Positions 18,578-25,697 of a stretch of 64,000 bases of DNA are shown one piece after another; the stretch's first letter is position 1; each line of letters begins with the position of its first letter. The position numbers and the translations under genes are program-made. The notes beneath the pieces were generated by a model. It worked only from the letters and a program-made list of their open reading frames with translations, was not told the origin of the DNA and ran no database searches. The DNA comes from DASQBT01 sp963782495 (GTDB taxonomy: Bacteria; Pseudomonadota; Gammaproteobacteria; Burkholderiales; Thiobacillaceae): assembly GCA_963782495.1 (NCBI GenBank), contig CAWAJU010000005.1:1-64000 (forward strand), read 5' to 3'.

Positions 18578-19511
18578 AATACCCGTAGTAGTAATCCGCC
18601 CCAGGCGTAGGAGTGGTCTTGTTCAACAACATTCCGACCACCTCACAGGATTGGATATGGTTTAGCGCTTCCGTGACAGCTTCCTGAGAGGTCTTCTCGG
18701 CCTCGACCACCATCACGATTTGTCCCATATGGGTGGCCAACACACTGGCCTCGCTGGTTGCCAGCAAGGGCGGCGAATCAAAGATGATGATTCGGTCATG
18801 GTAACGATTGCCGATGTCTTCCACCAAACGGGTCATGGCCGCGCTGGCCAGAAGTTCGGTGGCACGCTTATAGGTACGGCCTGCCGGCAAAATGGTGAGC
18901 TTGGCAATATTGGTGCGGATCAGCACATCGGGCAGACTTAGCTTCTTGTCCTGCAACACATCGAGAAATCCCAGATCCGTGTGCAGGCCCAGGTATTCCG
19001 GAATCCGCGGACGCGCCACGTCGGCGTCCACCAACAGCACGGTACGATCCATTTCCATCGCCATGGAAATGGCCAGGTTGATGGCGCAAAAAGTCTTGCC
19101 CTCACCTGGCAATGAACTGGTAATCATGATCAGATTGCCGTTCTTGACCTTGGCGGTGCCTTGGCCAAAGGCATTGGCGATGAGCGGGCGCTTGATGATG
19201 CGAAACTCCTCCGCGACCTGGCTCTTTTCTGTGTCAGGCGTAATTGCCCCGGTCTTGCGCAAGCGGGACAAATCCACGTTCTGCACTTTGGCGGTGACAA
19301 CGGTATCCACCTGGGACTCGACTTGGTCCGCAAGATACGGGGCGTTCTCCGAGCCCGTTTCCCGGAACTCGGGGGCGGAACGACTTTGTTCAAGCGCTGC
19401 TTCCATGACGCTGGCGTTCTCAACTAGCAATTGCGGTTCTTCCAGGCCTTGGGCCGGCGCTGGCGCTGCCGGGATACCCAGCTTCTTCGCAGCTTTTTCA
19501 ATAATACTCAC
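18558..19511 (-). CDS. Tyrosine autokinase, exopolysaccharide/PEP-CTERM locus
   Basis: A cytoplasmic BY-kinase-type protein that cycles phosphorylation to control polymer length together with the adjacent Wzz-like protein. It has Walker A SSLPGEGKTFCAINLA, Walker A' LLVDADVARPR and Walker B IIFDSPPLLA. The C-terminus GADYYYGYYGSYGK is a tyrosine cluster of the kind that is autophosphorylated. The membrane-spanning partner domain is encoded separately in the upstream gene, as in Gram-positive-like split kinases and XrtA loci (TIGR03018-type). Confidence 0.92.
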   Translation of the reverse strand: MSIIEKAAKKLGIPAAPAPAQGLEEPQLLVENASVMEAALEQSRSAPEFRETGSENAPYLADQVESQVDTVVTAKVQNVDLSRLRKTGAITPDTEKSQVAEEFRIIKRPLIANAFGQGTAKVKNGNLIMITSSLPGEGKTFCAINLAISMAMEMDRTVLLVDADVARPRIPEYLGLHTDLGFLDVLQDKKLSLPDVLIRTNIAKLTILPAGRTYKRATELLASAAMTRLVEDIGNRYHDRIIIFDSPPLLATSEASVLATHMGQIVMVVEAEKTSQEAVTEALNHIQSCEVVGMLLNKTTPTPGADYYYGYYGSYGK

Positions 19512-19520
19512 GCCTCCCCC

Positions 19521-21053
19521 TTAGCCCGTCCGGGCCATGACAAACTGCAGCATCATCAAGACCCCATAGACTCCAAGCAAACTGCCGAGGGTTGCCAGGT
19601 AGGCCGCTAGGCCCTTGCGTTTTCTGCTCCGGCTTTCATCCGTTTCCAATTTTGTTACACCACCCAGCAAAGGCAAGCCGGTGAGATCGCGCAGGGTGCG
19701 CCGATCATTGACAGTGCGGCGAATCTGGCTCAGCAGGAAGGCAGCGGCCACGCCTGCCAGCAATCCCCCCAGCGGCACAAGTGAAATCAGCAAGGGTCGG
19801 TTTGGCCAGGCAGGAACGAGAGGCACGCGAGGCGGATCAATCACCCGGAAATCAACGGAATCGGTCTTACTCTCCACGTCGCTCGACATTGTCGCGGACT
19901 CGCGGCGCGCCAGCAACGCAGTGTAATTCTGCTTGTAAACGTCATAGTCCCGAGTCAGCGCGGTATATTCCTGCTCGACCTGTGGAATCATGTTGGATGC
20001 TTGGCGAAGCTCGTCGTAGCGGCGCTTGTACTCGCCGACTCGGGCCTTTAGCGAGGCCATGTTGGCGTCAGCCTCGGCTATGGAAATCGTGAGCTGCTGA
20101 TAGACCGGGTTCTGCACCTTCGGTCCACTAGGATCTGCCTTCTGTTGAGCTTTTTCCTGCTTCTTTTGCTCTTCCAGTTTGGCAATCAGGCGTCTGGCCG
20201 CCACGATATCAGGATGCCGTTCCGTATATTGGAGCAAAAGCTGATCCACGTTCTTCTTCAGCGCCTCAATCCGGCTGTCGAGTTCGGTCGTGGCCGGGGT
20301 ATCGGTCCCCGCCGCGAGTTCCGGTTCCTCGTCCTGCAACTGCTGCTTGAATTGATTACGGCGATTGGTCGCTTCCTGCAGATCCAGTTCTGCCTGATGT
20401 AACTGGCCAGCAGTCTCTGACAGTTTGGCGTAATAATCCCCACCTTCGCCTGGCATCATGCCGATGTGCTTTTGTTTGAACTGCTTGAGCGCATTCTCCG
20501 CATCCACCAGTTTCTGCTGGTACTGCTGCAGTTGTTCTTCAATGAATTTTTGTGAAGAAGCCATGTCCTGACGAGTTTTCCCCAGGCTGGATTCGACAAA
20601 GATGGTCAGCAGCGACTGAACGACCTTTTTTGCCAAATCCGGACTCTTGTCCTGATAGCTGATGGTGTAGAGATTTTCCTTCCCGGCATCGGCTATGGCA
20701 ATTTTGCTCGCGAGGTCGTCCAGCAGTTTCTCGGTTTGCTCCGGCGTCTTGGCGGTAACGTCCAGATCCGTCATCCGCGCGACTTTCTCCAATGTCGGGC
20801 GGCTCACCAAAGCGCGGGTCATAAGCTTGATCTGCTGATCGACATTGGGTTCTACGGTCAGACCGCGAAGCAGAGGTTTTAACAGCGTCTGTGTGTCTAC
20901 ATAGACCCGAGCCGCAGCCTCGTAGCGGTCAGGCAACATGTACACCCACGCCCATCCTACGAGGGAAACCAGCCACGCCACGATGACGATGTACCAGCGT
21001 CGGTTCCAGGTGGCTTTGACGTACCCCAATAACTGCTGAACAACTTCATCCAT
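19521..21053 (-). CDS. Polysaccharide chain-length determinant protein, PEP-CTERM locus subfamily
   Basis: A Wzz/PCP-family inner-membrane protein of 510 residues (TIGR03007-type). It has a first membrane segment near residues 20-38 (WYIVIVAWLVSLVGWAWVY), a long periplasmic helical region (about 150-380) rich in Gln/Lys/Glu heptads, and a second membrane segment near residue 420 (PLLISLVPLGGLLAGVAAAFLL). A last hydrophobic stretch lies near the C-terminus. It governs polymer length with the kinase encoded ten bases downstream. The kinase domain is absent from this protein. Confidence 0.92.
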   Translation of the reverse strand: MDEVVQQLLGYVKATWNRRWYIVIVAWLVSLVGWAWVYMLPDRYEAAARVYVDTQTLLKPLLRGLTVEPNVDQQIKLMTRALVSRPTLEKVARMTDLDVTAKTPEQTEKLLDDLASKIAIADAGKENLYTISYQDKSPDLAKKVVQSLLTIFVESSLGKTRQDMASSQKFIEEQLQQYQQKLVDAENALKQFKQKHIGMMPGEGGDYYAKLSETAGQLHQAELDLQEATNRRNQFKQQLQDEEPELAAGTDTPATTELDSRIEALKKNVDQLLLQYTERHPDIVAARRLIAKLEEQKKQEKAQQKADPSGPKVQNPVYQQLTISIAEADANMASLKARVGEYKRRYDELRQASNMIPQVEQEYTALTRDYDVYKQNYTALLARRESATMSSDVESKTDSVDFRVIDPPRVPLVPAWPNRPLLISLVPLGGLLAGVAAAFLLSQIRRTVNDRRTLRDLTGLPLLGGVTKLETDESRSRKRKGLAAYLATLGSLLGVYGVLMMLQFVMARTG

Positions 21054-21112
21054 CCGCTTGCCTCAAATTGTGGTCACAGGCGGGACTGCCCCTGGTTGCC
21101 CAGGGGATGTCC

Positions 21113-21739
21113 CTAGAACAATCTTTCAGGAATAACCAACACGTCGCCAGGCCGCATTTCCACGTTGGCGCCATAATCGCCGGCCTTAATCAAGTCTTCA
21201 AGCCGCACACCCAGAGGGGTTGTCTTGCCGTCCTCGGTACGCAGGATGTAGGCCTTGTTGCCGGCAGCAAAATCGGTCAGCCCGCCGACTGCAATCATCA
21301 GGTCGATCAGGCTCATGTGTTCGCGATAGTTGAGCGCCTGAGGCTTAGCCGCTTCACCCACTACGCGCACTTGCTGCTCATAGGTGCCGACGCCGTTACC
21401 GACAATGACGGTTACGATGGGTTCCTGGATGTACTTTGACAAAGCCTTCTCGATATCCCTGGCAAGCTGGCTCGGAGTCTTGCCAGAAGCCGGCAAGTCC
21501 TCAACCAGATTCATGGTCATCTTGCCGTCGGCCCGGACGGGGAACGTGCCCGAGACATCCGGGTTGCGCCACACGAATACCTGGACGGAATCTCCGGGTC
21601 CGACCTGATAATTCCAGTCACTGCCCTGCGTCGGCTTGGCCGGCGCCGGAGGATAAGCCGGTGTATTGCTGCAGGCTGACAGCGCAAGCATCAAGATTGC
21701 GGTTCCCGCCCACACCATGGAATTTCTTAGGACAGACAT
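21113..21739 (-). CDS. Polysaccharide export lipoprotein (Wza/EpsE-like), PEP-CTERM locus
   Basis: An outer-membrane export protein, first gene of the operon. The signal MSVLRNSMVWAGTAILMLALSAC ends in a lipobox LSAC (Cys23). The polysaccharide export domain follows (YQVGPGDSVQVFVWRNPDVSG) with a SLBB-type domain (VRVVGEAAKPQALNYREHMSLIDLM). ATG 21739 is chosen because it is preceded by AGGGAGGA at optimal distance; the open frame extends further upstream without support. The family is TIGR03027-like. Confidence 0.92.
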   Translation of the reverse strand: MSVLRNSMVWAGTAILMLALSACSNTPAYPPAPAKPTQGSDWNYQVGPGDSVQVFVWRNPDVSGTFPVRADGKMTMNLVEDLPASGKTPSQLARDIEKALSKYIQEPIVTVIVGNGVGTYEQQVRVVGEAAKPQALNYREHMSLIDLMIAVGGLTDFAAGNKAYILRTEDGKTTPLGVRLEDLIKAGDYGANVEMRPGDVLVIPERLF

Positions 21740-21766
21740 ATGGGTTCCTCCCTGGACACGGTTTAA

Positions 21767-21782
21767 GGCTTGCATTATGCCA
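21767..21782 (-). promoter_or_regulatory. Possible sigma-54 promoter of the exopolysaccharide operon
   Basis: On the minus strand the sequence TGGCATAATGCAAGCC has GG and GC separated by ten bases, the spacing of a -24/-12 promoter. The -24 half (TGGCA) is good; the -12 half (AAGC) is weaker than TTGC. It lies about 28 bases upstream of ATG 21739, leaving only a short leader. XrtA loci are known to be RpoN-controlled in some betaproteobacteria, which motivates the suggestion. Confidence 0.3.
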
Positions 21783-22001
21783 GAGGCTGGCGCGAAGCGA
21801 CTTAAACGAACGATTTCAGACATAAAGAGCAACTTTCAAGCCATTAGCCTAGTGCACTGTCGACTCCAGGCACAATATGGCATTTGGCCGAGGCTGTGGG
21901 AAAAGACGATCTGACTGACTGCCGCATTACCGAGTTTGCCGACGAACTCCCGACAACAATGGCAAGAAATCGGGTCAATCAGATTGCGTTATCATTTCAT
22001 C

Positions 22002-22367
22002 ATGATGAATCTGCCAGTCCCGGCCAGCTTGGATGAACTCAAGCAACGCATCCGCACCTTTGCCCTCGATCGACACTGGGAGCGCTATCACACCCCGAAA
22101 AATCTGGCCATGGCACTAATCGCCGAAGCCGGTGAACTGGTGGAACGGTTTCAGTGGCTGTCCCCGGAAGAGAGCGCTCACCTCCCACCCGAACGGCGTG
22201 AACAGGTGCGCCAGGAGATTGCCGATGTGTTCATCTATCTGATCCGCCTGGCCGATTTGCTGGATATGGACCTGCTGCAGGCTGCCGCGGACAAGATCGA
22301 ACTGAACGGACAGAAATATCCGGTGGACAAGGCGCGGGGCAATTCTGCCAAGTACGATGAATTATGA
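22002..22367 (+). CDS. MazG-like nucleotide pyrophosphohydrolase
   Basis: A small all-alpha NTP pyrophosphatase of about 121 residues. The conserved acidic metal sites are visible in ALIAEAGELVERFQWL (E-x2-E) and EIADVFIYLIRLADLLDMDL (E-x2-D), with a KxxxN-like end KIELNGQKYP. It probably cleans up non-canonical nucleotides. ATG 22002 is chosen; the upstream open frame has no support. It overlaps the ferredoxin gene by four bases, so the set 22002-24958 is probably one operon. Confidence 0.88.
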   Translation: MMNLPVPASLDELKQRIRTFALDRHWERYHTPKNLAMALIAEAGELVERFQWLSPEESAHLPPERREQVRQEIADVFIYLIRLADLLDMDLLQAAADKIELNGQKYPVDKARGNSAKYDEL

Positions 22368-22675
22368 GTCACTACAAGTATCACGTCTTTTTCTGCACCA
22401 ATGTACGGGATGATGGAGCCAAGTGCTGCGGAGCCTCGGGCGGCCAAGCCATGCGCGATTACACCAAAAAGAAGATCAAGCACTTGAACTTGAACGGCCC
22501 GGAGAAATGCCGCATCAATACTGCGGGCTGCATGGACCGCTGCGATCAGGGGCCGCTCTTGGTGGTCTATCCGGAAGCCGTCTGGTACACCTATGTGGAT
22601 GAGTCTGACATCGACGAGATCATCGAGGAACATCTCCGGCACGGCCGCATCGTGAAGCGCCTGCAAATCCTGTGA
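22364..22675 (+). CDS. Thioredoxin-like [2Fe-2S] ferredoxin
   Basis: A 103-residue thioredoxin-fold ferredoxin. Cluster cysteines appear as HVFFCTNVRDDGAKCCG and later CRINTAGCMDRC, the pattern of the 2Fe-2S domain also seen in NuoE-like proteins. GPLLVVYPEAVWY is typical of the stand-alone form. The electron partner is not evident; it is encoded between a MazG-like protein and a hydrolase with four-base overlaps on both sides. Confidence 0.88.
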   Translation: MSHYKYHVFFCTNVRDDGAKCCGASGGQAMRDYTKKKIKHLNLNGPEKCRINTAGCMDRCDQGPLLVVYPEAVWYTYVDESDIDEIIEEHLRHGRIVKRLQIL

Positions 22676-23274
22676 ATCGTTCGAGGTTACGTATAAAGAC
22701 CCCGGCGGGCTCCATGGAAACCCTGGTCAACGATCCGGTGGAGAACCGCCGCGGCGTGGCCTTTATCGCTCATCCCCACCCCTTGCATGGCGGCAGCATG
22801 GACAACAAGGTCGTCCAAACGCTTGCCAAGGCGGCCTACGAGCGGGGCATGGTGGTGGTGCGCCCCAACTTCCGCGGCGTGGGACAAAGCGAAGGCGAAT
22901 ACGACCAGGGTGCGGGCGAATCCCGAGACCTTCAGGAAATCATCCGATTCGTTATGGGCCACTATGCAAATTTGCCGATTTACCTGGCAGGCTTCTCTTT
23001 CGGCGCATACGTGCAGCACCAAGTGGCTACGCAGCTGGACTATGAAAGACTTCTGCTCGTCGCGCCCGCCGTCAATCTTTACAGCTTCCAAACGGTTCCG
23101 CCCACCACCCTGATAATCCACGGAGAGGGGGACGAACTGGTCCCGGTGGACGATGTCAGGCGATTTGCGAATACTTGCGGCGCAACGCTGACCGTCATTC
23201 CCGGCGCAGATCACTACTTCCACAAGAAGCTCAGGGAATTGGCTCTCATCGTGGAGAACGCGTGGCGTTGCTAG
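22672..23274 (+). CDS. Alpha/beta hydrolase (small, family S33-like)
   Basis: A cytoplasmic hydrolase of 200 residues. The strand-loop IAHPHPLHGGSMDNKVV, RPNFRGVGQSEGEYD, nucleophile elbow GFSFGAY (Ser), IIHGEGDELVPVDD (Asp) and GADHYFHKKL (His) make a complete catalytic triad. The substrate is unknown. It starts with GTG 22672, overlapping the ferredoxin stop (GTGA), and its 3' end overlaps the ABC ATPase start by 13 bases. Confidence 0.88.
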   Translation: MNRSRLRIKTPAGSMETLVNDPVENRRGVAFIAHPHPLHGGSMDNKVVQTLAKAAYERGMVVVRPNFRGVGQSEGEYDQGAGESRDLQEIIRFVMGHYANLPIYLAGFSFGAYVQHQVATQLDYERLLLVAPAVNLYSFQTVPPTTLIIHGEGDELVPVDDVRRFANTCGATLTVIPGADHYFHKKLRELALIVENAWRC

Positions 23275-24173
23275 AGGCGAAGGGCCTCGTCAAGCGCTAT
23301 GGCGGCACCGAAGTGGTTCGCGGCCTGGACCTGAACATCGCGTCCGGTGAATGCCTCGGACTTTTGGGGCCTAACGGCGCAGGCAAGACGACAACGCTCA
23401 AGATGCTGCTCGGTCTGATCGAACCCGATGCCGGCAGCATTCAATGCCTGAACCTTCCCGTGCCCCAGGCCGCGCGCGAAGCCCGCATCCGCATCGGCGT
23501 GGTGCCTCAAATGGACAGCCTGGACCCGGACTTCACCGTAGCCGAAAATCTGCAGGTGTACGGCCGTTACTTTCGTTTGCCTGAAAGCCTGCTGAAATCC
23601 CGCATCCCCCGACTGCTGGAGTTCGCAGGCTTGGCAAGCAGGGCCGACAACAAGGTCACCACCCTGTCGGGTGGCATGAAGCGACGCCTGACCCTGGCGC
23701 GCGCGCTGATTAACGATCCCGACCTGATCGTTCTGGACGAACCCACCACTGGTTTGGATCCTCAGGCCCGCCATGTAATGTGGCAAGGCCTGCGCAGCCT
23801 GATCGCCCAAGGCAAGACCGTACTGCTCACTACGCATTTCATGGATGAGGCCGAACGACTGGCGGACCGGCTGATCGTAATCGATCATGGCATCAAGATT
23901 GCCGAAGGTTCGCCGCGGGAAATGATACGTGAGCACATCGAGCCGCATGTGATCGAAGTGTTTGGTGAAGGCGCACCAGGCTGGAAGAGCGAGGGACAGA
24001 CCCGCTGCACCCGCCTGGAAATCGCCGGCGAAACCTTGTTCTGTTACGCAGTGGATGAAGCGCCGGCGCTGGACAGCCTCAAGGCACAAACCGGCCTGCG
24101 TTATCTGCACCGACCTTCGAATCTGGAAGACGTGTTCCTCAAGCTCACCGGCCGGGACCTGCGCGACCAATGA
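23262..24173 (+). CDS. ABC transporter ATP-binding protein, NodI-like
   Basis: A 303-residue ATPase that pairs with the NodJ-like permease encoded next. Walker A is GPNGAGKTTT, the signature is LSGGMKRRLTLARALI, Walker B is LIVLDEPTTGLDPQARH, and the switch His is in TTHFMDEAERLADR. The C-terminal extension ends NLEDVFLKLTGRDLRDQ, as in the NodI/DrrA group. The start is GTG 23262. Outside rhizobia such pairs are common in betaproteobacteria and probably export a lipid or small molecule; a nodulation role is not implied. Confidence 0.9.
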   Translation: MALLEAKGLVKRYGGTEVVRGLDLNIASGECLGLLGPNGAGKTTTLKMLLGLIEPDAGSIQCLNLPVPQAAREARIRIGVVPQMDSLDPDFTVAENLQVYGRYFRLPESLLKSRIPRLLEFAGLASRADNKVTTLSGGMKRRLTLARALINDPDLIVLDEPTTGLDPQARHVMWQGLRSLIAQGKTVLLTTHFMDEAERLADRLIVIDHGIKIAEGSPREMIREHIEPHVIEVFGEGAPGWKSEGQTRCTRLEIAGETLFCYAVDEAPALDSLKAQTGLRYLHRPSNLEDVFLKLTGRDLRDQ

Positions 24174-24958
24174 ATCGACATCACCTTCTGCCTCCGCGCC
24201 TGTCGTTGCGATTCATTCCGGTCTGGCGGCGCAATTTCCTGGTGTGGAAGAAACTGGCTCTGCCGAGCATCCTAGGCAATCTCGCGGACCCGATGCTGTA
24301 CATGCTGGGTCTCGGTTATGGCCTGGGGAGCCTCATGCCGCAGGTGAACGGAGTAGCCTACATCAGCTTCCTGGCAGCCGGAACCGTGTGCTATTCGACC
24401 ATGAACAGCGCTACCTTCGAGGTCTTGTACTCGGGCTTTTCCCGCATGCATGTGCAAAAGACCTGGGAGGCCATCATGAATGCGCCCCTGTTGTTGGACG
24501 ATGTGATGTTGGGGGAATTGGCCTGGGGCGCCTCCAAGTCACTGCTCTCCGGGGTGGCCATCCTGACTGTGATCTGGACGCTGAATCTGCAGTACAGCTT
24601 CTGGATGAGCCTGTGGGTCATTCCCATCGTCATTCTCCTGGGCCTGACTTTTTCTGCGATGGGGCTGGTCATGACCGCCCTTTCCCCCAGCTACGATTTC
24701 TTTCTCTATTACTTCACCCTGGCCATCACCCCTATGGTCCTGCTATGCGGCGTCTTTTATCCGGTCAGCCAGCTGCCTGCCTTTCTCCAGGCCGTGTCCA
24801 GCTGGCTGCCGCTTAGTCATGCAATTGATCTGGTTCGGCCCCTCATACTTGGCCGGGTGCCTCCACAGGTTATCGGTCACCTGGCGGCCCTCGCTGCGTG
24901 GGGCGCAGTCAGCTACTGGGTTGCGGTAACGCTTACCCGACGAAGATTGCTGAAATAG
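24170..24958 (+). CDS. ABC-2 type permease, NodJ-like
   Basis: A 262-residue inner-membrane protein with about six hydrophobic segments. SILGNLADPMLYMLGLGYGLG and FLAAGTVCYSTMNSATFE lie in the N-terminal half, and the ABC-2 signature region LCGVFYPVSQLPAFLQAVSSWLPLSHAIDLVRPL is close to the C-terminus. The start overlaps the ATPase stop by four bases (ATGA). It is the last gene of the 22002-24958 operon. Confidence 0.9.
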   Translation: MNRHHLLPPRLSLRFIPVWRRNFLVWKKLALPSILGNLADPMLYMLGLGYGLGSLMPQVNGVAYISFLAAGTVCYSTMNSATFEVLYSGFSRMHVQKTWEAIMNAPLLLDDVMLGELAWGASKSLLSGVAILTVIWTLNLQYSFWMSLWVIPIVILLGLTFSAMGLVMTALSPSYDFFLYYFTLAITPMVLLCGVFYPVSQLPAFLQAVSSWLPLSHAIDLVRPLILGRVPPQVIGHLAALAAWGAVSYWVAVTLTRRRLLK

Positions 24959-24978
24959 CCGAAGGCCGGCAGGCAGAA

Positions 24979-25005
24979 ATTACTTGACTAAATCAGTCAA
25001 GTAAT
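24979..25005. promoter_or_regulatory. IscR/Rrf2-type palindromic operator upstream of the dsrC-like gene
   Basis: A perfect inverted repeat with 11-base arms (ATTACTTGACT) and a five-base centre. The core TTGACTAAATCAGTCAA satisfies every position of the core of the E. coli IscR type-1 pattern (YYGACTRWWWYAGTCRR), and the flanks match all but the two outermost positions. It includes a -35-like TTGACT. A promoter overlapped by this site would be controlled by an IscR-like repressor. It could also form a hairpin at the end of the preceding operon, but has no GC-rich stem. Confidence 0.6.
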
Positions 25006-25077
25006 ATTAAATGTCAGTAGGGTTTTACTGTTCATGCGGCCGGCAACCCGGCTAACAGATTGATTAAGGAGTGAAAT

Positions 25078-25371
25078 ATGGATATACCTGCACGTGATGG
25101 CGACGGCTATTTGCAGAATATGAATGAATGGACTCCGGAAATCGGGCGAGCCATGGCGGAGGCCGATGGGATTGAGCTGACCGACGAAAAATGGGAGCAA
25201 GTCCTGAAAGCGCGTGAATATTTCGATGAATTCGCCGCCGTTCCACCGATCCGCAAGTTCGCGAAATACATCGACATGGACCAGAAGGAAGTGTTCGCCA
25301 TGTGGATGACCGGCCCGATGAAGCCGATCACCAAGTACGGCGGCCTGCCCAAACCCACAGGGTGTGTGTAA
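25078..25371 (+). CDS. DsrC/TusE-family sulfur relay protein (single-cysteine form)
   Basis: A 97-residue protein of the DsrC/TusE/RspA superfamily. The family C-terminus GGLPKPTGCV carries the conserved penultimate cysteine; the second cysteine of true DsrC, about ten residues earlier, is absent (Lys in PITKYGG), so it cannot form the DsrC intramolecular trisulfide. NEWTPEIGRAMAEADGIELTDEKW and KFAKYIDM are typical. AAGGAG precedes ATG 25078. No dsr or tus partners are in the window. It is monocistronic, behind the IscR-like operator. Confidence 0.88.
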   Translation: MDIPARDGDGYLQNMNEWTPEIGRAMAEADGIELTDEKWEQVLKAREYFDEFAAVPPIRKFAKYIDMDQKEVFAMWMTGPMKPITKYGGLPKPTGCV

Positions 25372-25697
25372 GCGTTGCGACGCCTTGCCTGCCGCTCAAG
25401 CATTGCGTCTGACTGGAAATCACGGTTGTGCTGCACCATGACAGGCGCGGCAAAGTCGCCATGACCGATCAAGCTCCGCCTCGGCCCGCCTGAACGGGTC
25501 ACCGCCCCTATCTGCGCATTTCCTCTTTTGTTTGCCGTTTAGATCTACCGCCCGGCCGGTTGCCTTTGCCTGAGCCAAACTTAATCGTCGATTCGCTTGG
25601 CCATTCTGCTCCGCCCAACTATGCTGGGACGAAAGCCGCCTTGTAGTCATCCAGAATCGGATGCGTCTATTGGCCAGATATTTAGCAGGGGAGGAAC
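25372..25697. other. Intergenic region before the cytochrome gene
   Basis: There are 326 bases without a supported gene. I see no clear terminator or operator. The only evident signal is the strong ribosome site AGGGGAGGAAC just before ATG 25698. The minus-strand open frames crossing it are shadows. Confidence 0.5.

Noticed and set aside
22672..24958. A nodulation-factor export system
   Set aside because: NodI/NodJ-like pairs are widespread in non-symbiotic betaproteobacteria, and no nod genes are near.
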